DNA of 64,000 nt from Vibrio sp. 05-20-BW147 (GCF_013369385.1 NZ_SZTO01000001.1:247234-311233), one strand, 5' to 3'; shown: positions 18,090 to 27,218, counted from the stretch's first letter. Program-made: numbers and translations. The notes: generated by a model not told the origin, from the letters alone.

Positions 18090-18144
18090 AGAGTCACGTG
18101 TGCACTTCGCCCCTCTTCTTATCCACACTTTGAATCCTGCTAAA

Positions 18145-18187
18145 GCAGTTAATTAATCTTCTTTTTATGTAGACAAAGATTAACTGC
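18145..18187. repeat. Imperfect inverted repeat after the APH gene
   Basis: GCAGTTAATTAATCTT pairs with AAGATTAACTGC with a 4-base bulge across a 14-nt loop that starts CTTTTT. It could be a terminator remnant or an operator upstream of the small membrane gene. Confidence 0.35.
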
Positions 18188-18321
18188 GCATTTCATCGCA
18201 AATGGTATAAATAAAAATGACAATTAATAATAAATAGTGTTGTGGCGCGGTTTGTCAATAAAAGGGAATGTTGTTCGTTCTATATAAATGATGTGATTCA
18301 TTCTAAATAAGGAATACCGTC

Positions 18322-18492
18322 ATGATCATCTCATTTCGCTTACTCGTGTTAGTTATTGCTGCGTTGTTATGCACACTCTTTATTATCTTTAAAATCGCCT
18401 CAGCTTCTTTCGATGAAGAACAGCAAGCAGAGTATCCACTGGGCAGTTTTGAAGTGCACATGTTTTTCGAGCGCCCCCAAAACTACCTATAG
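18322..18492 (+). CDS. Small single-span membrane protein, 56 aa
   Basis: MIISFRLLVLVIAALLCTLFIIFKI-type start: an N-terminal membrane helix at about residues 4-24, then a polar tail (FDEEQQAEYP) ending FFERPQNYL. An AAGGA ribosome-binding site lies 8 bases before the ATG and the frame ends cleanly in TAG. No family recognised. It stands alone between the APH-type kinase and the amidohydrolase, in AT-rich sequence. The good start context and hydrophobic pattern make it a probable real gene, but no function is proposed. Confidence 0.65.
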   Translation: MIISFRLLVLVIAALLCTLFIIFKIASASFDEEQQAEYPLGSFEVHMFFERPQNYL

Positions 18493-18689
18493 GAATGTTG
18501 CTAACTTATTAATATTATAAGTATTTCATTTGGTGTGTTTAGTTTTTTTTTGATTTTTACTGACGAGTTTTTCACTCGGTGATTTTTGATGATTAATTAT
18601 CACTTTTAAATTCTAGTCCGAACCAGAGCTATTAGGCATCTTGAACTTAACCAATATCGACAATGATAACCCTACACTTGGAGTTTCTG

Positions 18690-20432
18690 ATGAAAAATAA
18701 AACATTCCACAAAGCAGGATTAGAATACAGTACTGAAACTGTTCTATATACGGGTAATTTTATTACGGTTAATAAAGAACAGCCTAGAGCGACCGCTACC
18801 ATAGTTAAAGATGGAAAAATCCTTTTTGTTGGGACCAAAGAGCAAGCTGAAACTTATCTATCAAATGAAAAAATGGAATACCGCTTAGACACTCAGTTTG
18901 AGGGGAAAACCATTGTGCCTGGCTTTATTGAAGCGCACATGCATCCATTAATTGCTGCGATCTTCACGGGTATGTTTGAGTATGGTGGTCAATATGACAG
19001 GCTTGGTGTCGGCGGTAAGCTTTTAAAGGGGTGTTCAACAGAGGAGTCACTCAAAGCGCGTTTGCTGGCGTTGAAAAAAGAACATGATCTCGCAGGCAAA
19101 ACCGGAGAATGGCTCAACTTGTGGGGACTCGATCCACTGTTAATGACAGACAATACCGCGGTTGATCGTGATTTTATCGATGCAGTCATTGACGACTCGC
19201 CGGTCTTTTTCATGCACGCTAGTTGTCACTTGGCCTGTATGAACACTAAAGCGTTAGAAATGGTGGGGTACAGTCTAAGTGACGATCCAGAATTTGTGCG
19301 TCGAGAAAATGGAAGACTAACGGGGGATATCGCAGAGATGAAGGACATCTACCGTGCACTGAGTGTCGGCGCGTTTAACTTTGGTAGTGATCCTGCTGAA
19401 ATTGGCAAAGCACTGATTGGTTATGCCAATATCGCCCACTCTTTGGGTGTGACGACCGTGTCTGATTGTGGCATGGGACTGCCGTCGAATCCTTACCCGC
19501 TGTACCAAGCGTTGAGCAAAAATCCTGCGTTCAAATTGCGTATCACCGCGTACCCATTGATTGGTCCGTTTGAGCTAGAAAGTGTTGAAGCAATGAAGCA
19601 ACATGACAATGATCGTTTAAGCATTGGTAGCGTTAAATATGTGAATACCGATGGTTCGATTCAAGGTTTCACCGCGAACTTGCTTGATGGTCACACATAC
19701 TACAATGGCAAACCGAGTACATCGCTAACTCGGGACGTTGAAGAAATTTACCAAGCATCATTACCTTTCCATAAAGCGGGGTACAACATCTCTTACCACT
19801 GCAACGGTAATGGAACGACAGAAAAACTGTTGGATATCATTGAACGGATGCAAAGTGATACGTCAATGCCAGAAGCGCGTCACTGCCTTGAGCACAACCA
19901 AATGGTGACAGATGCGCAGATGGATAGAATGAAATCGCTCGGTGTCTGCCACAATTTGTTTGGGACCCATATTCCAGTGTGGGGAGATGTTCACGCCACG
20001 CAAACGGTTGGCCCTGAGCTCGTTAAACGTTTGAACCCATTCCAGACTTCTGCTCAAAAAGGCATCCCATTCTCTCTTCACTGTGACGATGGCATTACTC
20101 AAGTGAATCCGCTGTTTATGATTTGGGGCGCGATGAACCGAGAATGTATCTTCTCTGGCAACGTATACGGAGAAGAAGAGTGCTTAAACGTGGAGCAAGC
20201 ACTGCATGCCGTTACGTTAGGCGCCGCTTACTTGATGAATAGAGAGCACATGATTGGTTCTATCGAAGTGGGCAAGCTGGCAGACATGGCCATTCTGGAT
20301 GAGAACATTCTTGAAGTGGATAAGAAGCGAGTACGAGACGTGCACGTTCACGCCACCATGCTGGGTGGTGAGATCTCCGTTCACTCACCCGCTCAGGTTC
20401 GCTCTTCAGAGCAAGAGTTCACACACGCTTAA
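18690..20432 (+). CDS. YtcJ-type metal-dependent amidohydrolase (Amidohydro_3)
   Basis: 580 aa from MKNKTFHKAG, with GGAG six bases upstream. The amidohydrolase signature is present: a beta-sandwich start (VLYTGNFITVNKEQPRATATIVKDGKILFVGT), then TIVPGFIEAHMHP (HxH metal ligands), later His in YHCNGNG and RHCLEHNQ, and SLHCDDGITQVNPLF with the catalytic Asp. C-terminal MIGSIEVGKLADMAILDENIL closes the sandwich. Such enzymes hydrolyse N-substituted formamides, amides or related bonds; the substrate is unknown. No signal peptide, so cytoplasmic. A strong terminator follows. Confidence 0.9.
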   Translation: MKNKTFHKAGLEYSTETVLYTGNFITVNKEQPRATATIVKDGKILFVGTKEQAETYLSNEKMEYRLDTQFEGKTIVPGFIEAHMHPLIAAIFTGMFEYGGQYDRLGVGGKLLKGCSTEESLKARLLALKKEHDLAGKTGEWLNLWGLDPLLMTDNTAVDRDFIDAVIDDSPVFFMHASCHLACMNTKALEMVGYSLSDDPEFVRRENGRLTGDIAEMKDIYRALSVGAFNFGSDPAEIGKALIGYANIAHSLGVTTVSDCGMGLPSNPYPLYQALSKNPAFKLRITAYPLIGPFELESVEAMKQHDNDRLSIGSVKYVNTDGSIQGFTANLLDGHTYYNGKPSTSLTRDVEEIYQASLPFHKAGYNISYHCNGNGTTEKLLDIIERMQSDTSMPEARHCLEHNQMVTDAQMDRMKSLGVCHNLFGTHIPVWGDVHATQTVGPELVKRLNPFQTSAQKGIPFSLHCDDGITQVNPLFMIWGAMNRECIFSGNVYGEEECLNVEQALHAVTLGAAYLMNREHMIGSIEVGKLADMAILDENILEVDKKRVRDVHVHATMLGGEISVHSPAQVRSSEQEFTHA

Positions 20433-20455
20433 GCGCGGATTGGATAACTATTGTC

Positions 20456-20486
20456 AAAGTGCTTCTGATATCAGAGGCACTTTTTT
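20456..20486 (+). terminator. Intrinsic terminator after the amidohydrolase gene
   Basis: AAAGTGC/GCACTTT outer stem with TCTGA-TA-TCAGA inner stem, then six T. Confidence 0.9.
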
Positions 20487-20550
20487 GTTAACTCTAGATA
20501 AGAGGGCGTAAAGGGAGTGTGCTCTGTTTCCAAACCTCAAGGAACAAAAA

Positions 20551-20973
20551 ATGAAGAAGGTCAACGAACTTATCCTATGCAGTGTGATTGGTACCATAAC
20601 CATGCTAGCTTATGGTGGCGTTTGGAGTTGGGTCTCTGTCGATGGCGTGTATATGGCGTTCGTGTCCGCCATCATCATGGCACTCGTCCTTAAAAGCTCG
20701 GTTGCTTTTGAAAAACTGGTGGCCAGTGTTTGTATCAAGCAAACCACGTTACCAAAGGTAAAGCGTTTCTTTTCCTCTTGGTTCATTTTGATTGGCTCAA
20801 AAGTCATCGCGATGGGGGCGATTGTGCTGCTGTTTGATGAACAAGTGCAGTTCTCGGGCCCAGCAGGAGGTGTGGTTGCTTTTTATATCACCATTATCTC
20901 GATTGTGATTTTGGAATCGGCCTTTCTCAAAACCGTCGCAAAACGAGCAGTGAAGCAACAAAGTCCGATCTAA
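20551..20973 (+). CDS. Small multi-span inner-membrane protein, unknown function
   Basis: 140 aa with probably four membrane helices: LILCSVIGTITMLAYGGVWSW, VYMAFVSAIIMALVL, FSSWFILIGSKVIAMGAIVLL, and VVAFYITIISIVILESAFL. Ribosome-binding site AAGGAAC lies close to the ATG and a terminator follows the stop, so it is a complete monocistronic gene. No family recognised. The C-terminus is basic (KTVAKRAVKQQ), suggesting a cytoplasmic tail. Confidence 0.75.
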   Translation: MKKVNELILCSVIGTITMLAYGGVWSWVSVDGVYMAFVSAIIMALVLKSSVAFEKLVASVCIKQTTLPKVKRFFSSWFILIGSKVIAMGAIVLLFDEQVQFSGPAGGVVAFYITIISIVILESAFLKTVAKRAVKQQSPI

Positions 20974-21007
20974 TGATGACAAGCTAATTAACGAACTCAA
21001 TCTATTT

Positions 21008-21034
21008 GGCCTCACTTCAACAGTGGGGCCTTTT
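21008..21034 (+). terminator. Intrinsic terminator after the small membrane protein gene
   Basis: GGCCTCACT pairs with AGTGGGGCC (one mismatch), followed by TTTTG. Confidence 0.75.
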
Positions 21035-21210
21035 GTTATGGTGGCTTAGCTTATTGCTGAGTCGCATCATACTAATCTGTGGCGCTGGGCATTGGTTTTC
21101 GTCGTTCGGACAGTGGCTATTTGGAGCGTTCTAAAGCGCCTAATGAATGGCTTTGATTTAAACAAGAAGTGCTCAAGTTAGATGTCAAAATGAAAACGAA
21201 TATCCATCGT

Positions 21211-21243
21211 TAAAAAAGAAGTGGCCAACCATGTTGGTTGGCC
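21211..21243 (-). terminator. Intrinsic terminator of the distal MFS gene
   Basis: GGCCAACCA and TGGTTGGCC around a 3-nt loop; on the minus strand a run of T follows a few bases on. Confidence 0.85.
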
Positions 21244-21248
21244 TAGGA

Positions 21249-22892
21249 CTACTGTTGTGGCGTATTGAAGGGCGTTAATGGAGGATTTGATTTGCGGGGC
21301 GGTTTGTCGATGTTTGAGCTTACATAGCTGCCTAAAAATGCCAGCGTAATCAGCAGGATCATCGTCAAATCAAAACCGAACACGCGAGCTTTAGCATTCT
21401 CTTTGAGCAGGTAAGACGTTTGTTGTTCACCGAGTTGATAGCGTTGGACTAACGTTTCCAATCGTCGGTCATCAATATAAGGAACATGTGATAACTGCTT
21501 TAAATCCTGAACAAAGGCACTGGGGTAGTAGGTGGACAGTTCGTTATTGGATTGGATTCGGTGATCCATCGCCCATTGGTTAAGGCCGCCAAACAGACTA
21601 ATGCCCAAAACCAAGCCAATGTATCGAACGGTGGCTTGTAGTCCTCCTGATTGCTCAGCTTCACGCTCGCCCAGCGAACTAGTGATGATAATGGGGCATT
21701 GGGACGCCAGAATTCCCATTGCAGCGCCAAAAAGGATCATGCCTAAATAGAACGGCGCTAAGATATGTTGGCTTTTACTCGATACCATTAACACAGCGCC
21801 CGCCAACAGTAGCCCAAGGAAAGCGACCTGACACAGTTTCTTCGGCGACTGGTGTTTAAACAGTATTGGCGTCGTGACTGATAAACCGATCATACTGAGC
21901 GAAAACAGCAGAATAATGCCGCCGGAATGCGCTGAAGAGAGCGATAGGGCCACTTGTAAGTAGGTCACAATGACAAAACTGCAACCACCCAGTGCGACAT
22001 ACATCAGGGCGAGCACAACGAAACCGATACGAGACGCACGATTTTTAAACCAACTGAAAGGTAAAAGAGCGAAACCGTGTTGTTTTTCAAACAGTCGCTG
22101 TTGTCTGACAAATAGGGCAAAGAGGATTAAACCAGCGCCCAATAAAATGAGTGCAGGGCTGATAGGGAAAACAAACCGTAACCAGAGCGGTATGTCTGCC
22201 CCTTTTAACACGGTAACCGCACCCCAGTACGGCATTTTTATCAAGCCGAAAAAAATCGTCACTATACTGATTGCACCTAAGAGTGCACCAAGGAGATCAA
22301 ACTTCTTCGGGCAGTTGGTGTGTATTGGCCTGATCCAGAAGATGGCGGCGAGCAAACTAAATAGGTAGCAAAGAGCAATGATAATGAAAGGCCAATACCA
22401 TTGCGTGTTGTCATGCAGCCATCCACTCATCAACGGAATGATGGCAGCGGCAAACCCTGTGGATGCCGCCATCAAGCCAAAGCCAACAGCGCGATTTTTG
22501 CCAGGGAAATGAGCTACGACCAAGGCGATAGCTGCTGGAAGAATGAGTGCCGAGGCAATGCCTGCCAACGGACGCACCAACAAAGATAAGAGAGTAATGC
22601 TGTCGATGGTGATGAAACCAATCGTTGAGATGAATCCAACGGACGTGCCGAGGATCAATAATCTTCGCCAGCCAATGATTAGCCCTAAGACACTGGCCGA
22701 AAGCATGATTGCTGCGCCAACTAGGGGTTGCACGCTGCCTAAAAACTGAATGCTGGAGATGTCAGTTTGAAACACACTGACCAGAGCGGCAGTAGAAATG
22801 GAGAGATTTGCTACGTCTGCTGAAAGGGTAAATTGTGCGAAGCACAGAGCGATGAGCAACCAACGCGTATTGTTCTCTTTTTTCTTATCCAT
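21249..22892 (-). CDS. MFS transporter (DHA2-like, 14 TM), paralogue of the next gene
   Basis: 547 aa, long for a 12-TM pump and consistent with 14 spans. Start region NTRWLLIALCFAQFTLSADVANLSIST, then GWRRLLILGTSVGF, and SSLGEREAEQSGGLQATVRYIG, which is nearly repeated in the neighbouring MFS protein (SALSEREAQQSGG). A long periplasmic or cytoplasmic insert lies near residues 460-500. It likely exports drugs, bile-type or other amphiphilic compounds by proton antiport, but this is family-level inference. A hairpin separates it from the upstream paralogue, so readthrough and a separate promoter are both possible. Confidence 0.85.
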   Translation of the reverse strand: MDKKKENNTRWLLIALCFAQFTLSADVANLSISTAALVSVFQTDISSIQFLGSVQPLVGAAIMLSASVLGLIIGWRRLLILGTSVGFISTIGFITIDSITLLSLLVRPLAGIASALILPAAIALVVAHFPGKNRAVGFGLMAASTGFAAAIIPLMSGWLHDNTQWYWPFIIIALCYLFSLLAAIFWIRPIHTNCPKKFDLLGALLGAISIVTIFFGLIKMPYWGAVTVLKGADIPLWLRFVFPISPALILLGAGLILFALFVRQQRLFEKQHGFALLPFSWFKNRASRIGFVVLALMYVALGGCSFVIVTYLQVALSLSSAHSGGIILLFSLSMIGLSVTTPILFKHQSPKKLCQVAFLGLLLAGAVLMVSSKSQHILAPFYLGMILFGAAMGILASQCPIIITSSLGEREAEQSGGLQATVRYIGLVLGISLFGGLNQWAMDHRIQSNNELSTYYPSAFVQDLKQLSHVPYIDDRRLETLVQRYQLGEQQTSYLLKENAKARVFGFDLTMILLITLAFLGSYVSSNIDKPPRKSNPPLTPFNTPQQ

Positions 22893-22931
22893 AGAGTCTC
22901 ACTGTTTGGTTAAATTCAAAGAAGTAAAACG

Positions 22932-22958
22932 AAGAAAGCCTCGGCATGACCGAGGCTT
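22932..22958 (-). terminator. Hairpin between the two MFS genes
   Basis: GCCTCGG and CCGAGGC with a 5-nt loop; TTTC follows on the minus strand. Confidence 0.75.
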
Positions 22959-22966
22959 AAACGTTT

Positions 22967-24589
22967 CTATTCGCTCTTCATCAAGGAACGCTGAGGCAGT
23001 TTTGAACACAGTGCCAACCCACCGAGCATCAGTCCTAGCAGGGCAAAGAGTGCGTACTGGACGGACTGCAATCGTGATTCAGCCATTACTTCAAGGACGA
23101 TTTGCTGTTCCTCTTTGTCGACAATAAGGTTTTCCATCAGTTCAATAGCCATGGCATTCGAGACGAATGGCAATGATGGTTGCTCAATAATAATCTGCTT
23201 GGTTTCGGCAGAAAGGGCGTCATGCGCCGATACATTGGCTTTGATTGCGCCAGTCAGCGAGAAGAGCATCACCGAGCCTAAAATCGCCACACCAAATGCT
23301 TGGCCTACGTTACGAGAGGTTGCTTGGATGCCTCCAGACTGCTGTGCTTCACGTTCGCTTAGAGCGGAAGTCACCACAATCGAAGCTTGAGAAGCCAGTA
23401 GGCCTGCACCAGTACCAAAGATGGTCAGCGAGATATATTGCCAGAAAGTGATCCCTTCAGTGGTGAAACCTAGGAACATTAAGCCAGTACCAATAGCAGC
23501 GACAATAAAGCCAAGTTGGCAAATGCGCTGGCAGGTGAGATGAGCCAGTTTCGCCGGTGCCCCTAATGACCCAATCATCATGCCCAGTGCAAATGCACAC
23601 AGAGCCAAGCCGGAAGAAAAGGCGCTCATGCCCGCAACGAGCTGCATGTAAGAGACGTTGATAAAGCCTGTTGCGCCAAAGAGTAGGAAAATGGTGGCAC
23701 ACAGTACCAAGCCAACGATCACTTGCGGATTTTTTACATAGGAAGAAGGTAGCAGCGGCGTGCCCCCTTTGGCCTCAAAGCGGCGCTCCCAAACCATCAG
23801 TGCTTTCAAAATTGCAGCACCGAGCAGAACGGTTGGAATCGCAGGAGAAATGCCCAAGATGGTAAAGTCTGTCAGTGGTGCAATCAGACCCCATTCAGAG
23901 ATTTTGAGCAGACCTGTTACAAAACAGAGCAGGCCAATACCGGCTAAGGCAATGCCCATCGTGTCTAATTTCCCTTGGAAAGGACTAGAGTCTAGAACGG
24001 GTAACTTCATGCTACCCAACATAACCAATAAGCAATAAATGCCCAAGCAAGTAAACGCGACTTGAAAGCTCGCTATATCGAGAATGAAACCAAACAGGAG
24101 CGGGGTGACCGCGCTCGCGAGGCCAACTAATGCAGCAATAGCAGAGAAGGCGATAGCTTGATCTTTCCCTTTGTAGATGCCCGCAACGTTGGCGAGAACA
24201 GCAGGAATAAGCAAACAAGCACCCAAACCTGCTCCAACACGCGCTCCGTAGTTCAAGATTTCCATGTTCGGTGCGAACGCTGCACCGAATGAGGCGACGG
24301 CAAGCATACCGGCACCGATGATCATTTGGCGTTTCCAGCCGATGATTAGGCCAATCAAACCGCCAGCGATCATGCCGGCACCTGCAATGAGTGGGTACAT
24401 TGCATTCGACATTTGGATTTGTGGCATTGTCGCACCATGAAGGGCGATAAGCGCATCAGTCGATATTGCAAGACCAGCGTTGTCCGCCATGGTTGAGAAC
24501 TGGGCGGCGAGAAGAACGAGAAGTGGGAACCATTTAGCTAGCCCAGACTTTTCGTCCTGAGTAGGGATAGTAGAAGCGGATACCGTCAT
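22967..24589 (-). CDS. MFS transporter (DHA2-like, 14 TM)
   Basis: 540 aa. Begins with a polar N-terminus then GLAKWFPLLVLLAAQFSTMAD; GLIIGWKRQMIIGAGML resembles the loop 2-3 motif A; SALSEREAQQSGGIQATSRN is shared with its tandem neighbour. Fourteen membrane segments are expected with a C-terminal final pair (YALFALLGLMLGGLALC). Ribosome-binding site AAAAGG lies about 8 bases before the ATG. It is the first gene of the pair, and the ToxR-like/VtrC-like regulator genes lie directly upstream on the same strand, so those may induce it. Confidence 0.87.
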   Translation of the reverse strand: MTVSASTIPTQDEKSGLAKWFPLLVLLAAQFSTMADNAGLAISTDALIALHGATMPQIQMSNAMYPLIAGAGMIAGGLIGLIIGWKRQMIIGAGMLAVASFGAAFAPNMEILNYGARVGAGLGACLLIPAVLANVAGIYKGKDQAIAFSAIAALVGLASAVTPLLFGFILDIASFQVAFTCLGIYCLLVMLGSMKLPVLDSSPFQGKLDTMGIALAGIGLLCFVTGLLKISEWGLIAPLTDFTILGISPAIPTVLLGAAILKALMVWERRFEAKGGTPLLPSSYVKNPQVIVGLVLCATIFLLFGATGFINVSYMQLVAGMSAFSSGLALCAFALGMMIGSLGAPAKLAHLTCQRICQLGFIVAAIGTGLMFLGFTTEGITFWQYISLTIFGTGAGLLASQASIVVTSALSEREAQQSGGIQATSRNVGQAFGVAILGSVMLFSLTGAIKANVSAHDALSAETKQIIIEQPSLPFVSNAMAIELMENLIVDKEEQQIVLEVMAESRLQSVQYALFALLGLMLGGLALCSKLPQRSLMKSE

Positions 24590-24758
24590 GTTGGATACCT
24601 TTTGGTTAAAGAGCCTAAGCTCCAGTCGTTATAGTTATGAAATAATCTTCATCGCTATTTAACCTTCAGCAGTACAAGGTGCTCCAACGAAAAAAAGTAT
24701 CTTTATAATAAAAAAAATTGTCTTCACATTTTAGAAGATAAAAAAAGCTAAATTTTAT

Positions 24759-25241
24759 CTAATGGTCTGATTTCTTAGTTAAAACATACAGTGCATTTAT
24801 TCCGCTACTCTTTTCTACTTCAATAAATAATCGCCCTTCATCTAGTCGCCATCCGTTCAATCTCAACAAGTTTCCAGAGGTTGGGATATCAATCTGCGTA
24901 TTCTGACTAAACGTATCCAGCCCTCTTGTTTGACGATTTTCGATGTCAAAATGCGACCGGACATAGTCTCGACGTATCATCACTAAAGTACTGTCAAATG
25001 TATAATTAAAGTTTTTGTATTTATTATGAATTGATAATCGGACATCATTCTCATTAATGAGCATAAATGCACGGCTGTCGATTTTTTTATCATCGATGTA
25101 GATCGCGCCATCGCCTTCCCAGTCACCCTGATACAGATAGAAGGGGCTATTGAAGTGTTGGTGAAATAGAGTGCCCAACGTGCCGAAGAACATTGCGATG
25201 GCGAGAAGGGATGCCCCCTTTAGAATTGTATTTTTTTGCAT
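24759..25241 (-). CDS. VtrC/ToxS-like periplasmic partner of the ToxR-like regulator
   Basis: 160 aa: a short cytoplasmic N-terminus, one membrane helix (GASLLAIAMFFGTLGTLF) and a beta-rich periplasmic domain (FYLYQGDWEGDGAIYIDDKKID, LRLNGWRLDEGRLFIEVEKS). Its ATG lies inside the end of the upstream regulator gene (22-bp overlap) and is preceded by AGGGGGG, so translation is coupled. Topology, size (V. parahaemolyticus VtrC is about 161 aa) and overlap match VtrA-VtrC and ToxR-ToxS pairs. The domain would form an obligate heterodimer in the periplasm and bind a ligand such as bile salt; the ligand is inference. Confidence 0.6.
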   Translation of the reverse strand: MQKNTILKGASLLAIAMFFGTLGTLFHQHFNSPFYLYQGDWEGDGAIYIDDKKIDSRAFMLINENDVRLSIHNKYKNFNYTFDSTLVMIRRDYVRSHFDIENRQTRGLDTFSQNTQIDIPTSGNLLRLNGWRLDEGRLFIEVEKSSGINALYVLTKKSDH

Positions 25242-25903
25242 TCTAGCCCCCCTAAAGACGCCGAACAGATCCGATAAAATGACTTGCCTTTTTGTACGTA
25301 TTTGGTTGTGTCAGTGTCTTGCAATGGCAGAGATGCCAACTCTTGCTCTGTGGCATTAAACAGAATCCAGTGTTTTCCGTATTGTTGACTGATGCGATCA
25401 GGCTCATCGGCGAGAAAACCATTGGCAGCCAACAATAAAGAGCTAAGTGCGATCACAGCAGAGGCCACTAAATAACGCCGCGAAATCGGAGCACGCTTTT
25501 TCGCAGCAGAATCATCGGGCGGTGTGCTCACATGGATTTTGATTGGTTCCGGGCTTGGTTTCGTACCATAGTTCTCTTCCAATATAGGCGCAATAGCAAG
25601 TGAGTAGCCTTGTTTTGGAATGGTTCTAATCAATGTTCGCTCAACATCTTGAAGGGTAAACCTCAATGCTTTTACTGTTTGATTGATGGTGGCATCGGTT
25701 GCGTAAGAATCTTTCCAAAGTGTTTGTTCAATTGAGGAACGAGAGAGTACTTCGGGAAAAGACTTAATCAACTCATGCAGTAAGTTGGCTTCTCGTGCTC
25801 TTAGTCGAGACAGCTCCCCTAGATTGTCAATTACAGCAGAGGTTGGCGAATAATAGATATCCCCTATTTTATATATAGGTGCTTCTAAATATAGTTTGGC
25901 CAT
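25220..25903 (-). CDS. ToxR-like membrane-bound winged-helix regulator
   Basis: 227 aa. Residues about 20-105 form an OmpR/ToxR-type winged helix (LRAREANLLHELIKSFPEVLSRSS, TINQTVKALRFTLQDVE, LIRTIPKQGYSLA). A Pro/Ser-rich linker leads to one membrane helix at about 144-163, and residues 164-227 are periplasmic with two cysteines (Cys213, Cys222), as in the ToxR periplasmic disulfide. Type II topology lets it sense the envelope and bind DNA directly. It overlaps the VtrC-like gene. The adjacent MFS pumps (same strand) and the divergent outer-membrane protein gene are the obvious candidate targets. Confidence 0.82.
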   Translation of the reverse strand: MAKLYLEAPIYKIGDIYYSPTSAVIDNLGELSRLRAREANLLHELIKSFPEVLSRSSIEQTLWKDSYATDATINQTVKALRFTLQDVERTLIRTIPKQGYSLAIAPILEENYGTKPSPEPIKIHVSTPPDDSAAKKRAPISRRYLVASAVIALSSLLLAANGFLADEPDRISQQYGKHWILFNATEQELASLPLQDTDTTKYVQKGKSFYRICSASLGGLECKKIQF

Positions 25904-26298
25904 TAATTATTCTCATTGTCGATAGAATGATGAATATGCTAACGGTGGAGGATGGTTATTTAGTTTGATCTGAGACAATAAGTGGCCCTGCTTGCATTTT
26001 ACTAATGTAAAAATGAGAGTTTGAACAATTACAGCCATTAAATATATGACAATAAATGAAAGTAATATTTATATGAGAGATTATTTTTGTTGTTATATTT
26101 GTCTTTTGTATTTTAAAAACGTTCTTGGAGCGAACGTTAACCTGGTGATTAGCTGATTGTAATCTAATAGGTCACTTTTTTTTATTTATTGTTTTTTTAT
26201 TTTGTTATCTAGTGCGATGAGTTTTATCTAGAGTGATTTGGAGTTTGGTCTACCTCAGAGTAGTGCCCATATCCAATAATGCACAATAGGTTTTATCC
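25904..26298. other. AT-rich divergent control region
   Basis: No gene seen in about 395 bp. It separates the ToxR-like operon from the outer-membrane protein gene, is very AT-rich with T-tracts near 26165-26205, and contains the palindrome at 26118-26138. ToxR-family regulators favour such A/T-rich sites. Confidence 0.5.
26118..26138. promoter_or_regulatory. Inverted repeat operator candidate
   Basis: AACGTTC, 7-nt spacer, GAACGTT: perfect 7-bp arms, about 160 bp before the outer-membrane protein start. It could bind a dimeric regulator; none is identified. Confidence 0.45.
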
Positions 26299-27117
26299 AT
26301 GAATAACAATAAAAAAATAACAGTAGCGAGTGTCCTTGTTCTATTCTCATCCTTTGCTTTGTCTGATGAAAAAATGAACCAAGAAGAGGCTCCCGATCCG
26401 GGCGATCACACCAAAGTGTCGTCCGTGATTAATTTGACCTACGGTAAACAGAGTTTCGGAGAGCAAGACAATAACTTCGCCCAAATTCAAGGCCAGGTGT
26501 CAGGCAAGAAAAGTAACGAAAACTTGTTTTTAGGACAGTTAACCCTACAAGGGCGAGAGGGGGGCAAGGTTGGCAGTGAAGACTTCAACTTATCTCAAGT
26601 TCGCGCGCGTTACTTTGAAGTGAGCCACACCGACTGGGAGCATGCACCGATGGTCGGGGTCTCACTGGATTACATTGAAACCAGTTTTACGGATGCTGTT
26701 TCCGATAGGTTGTTTGCGATTGGCGGCTTAATTCGTGTCAACACACCATTTAAAAACTGGCTATCGTTCCCGATTCTTGCTGCAGCGGTGGGGAAAAACA
26801 ACAACACCTACAGTAGGCTAGGGCTTGTTGATGATTATTCTTACGGCGTTCAGTTCAATTTTTTAAACTCGATTTATCTAAATAAAAATGGCACGCATAT
26901 CCAAGTCAATCCTCAGTTTAGTTCGCTAGATTTTGGTGGAAGCGTCGGGACGGTGAATCAACTACAGCTTGATCTCGCTTTCCAAGCGCCGTTTACGGAT
27001 GACCGCAAGCACTGGGGCAAAGTCACTTATACCGAGTTTTTCGATGACACTGAGCAGAGTTTTGGTCACAACAGGCAAGGAACGGAGCTGAAGTTTACCT
27101 ACAGTTACTACTTTTAG
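26299..27117 (+). CDS. Predicted outer-membrane beta-barrel protein
   Basis: 272 aa. Signal peptide MNNNKKITVASVLVLFSSFALS, then a polar acidic segment and alternating amphipathic beta strands with aromatic girdles, ending in TELKFTYSYYF; a C-terminal Phe is the outer-membrane insertion signal. No cysteines after the signal peptide. The family is not recognised. The gene is divergent from the ToxR-like regulator across an AT-rich promoter region, consistent with regulation as an OmpU/OmpT-like target, which is inference. A strong hairpin follows. Confidence 0.72.
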   Translation: MNNNKKITVASVLVLFSSFALSDEKMNQEEAPDPGDHTKVSSVINLTYGKQSFGEQDNNFAQIQGQVSGKKSNENLFLGQLTLQGREGGKVGSEDFNLSQVRARYFEVSHTDWEHAPMVGVSLDYIETSFTDAVSDRLFAIGGLIRVNTPFKNWLSFPILAAAVGKNNNTYSRLGLVDDYSYGVQFNFLNSIYLNKNGTHIQVNPQFSSLDFGGSVGTVNQLQLDLAFQAPFTDDRKHWGKVTYTEFFDDTEQSFGHNRQGTELKFTYSYYF

Positions 27118-27136
27118 GTTTGGCTCCATAAAAGAG

Positions 27137-27169
27137 GCCCCCAAACGGTGGATTAACACCGTTGGGGGC
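27137..27169. terminator. Bidirectional terminator between outer-membrane protein and POT genes
   Basis: GCCCCCAA(A)CGGTG pairs with CACCGTTGGGGGC across a 6-nt loop; T-rich tracts lie on both sides. Confidence 0.85.
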
Positions 27170-27218
27170 TTCTACTTTTACATGGTGTGCTAAACGCAGT
27201 AGCGAAGTACGGATGCGG

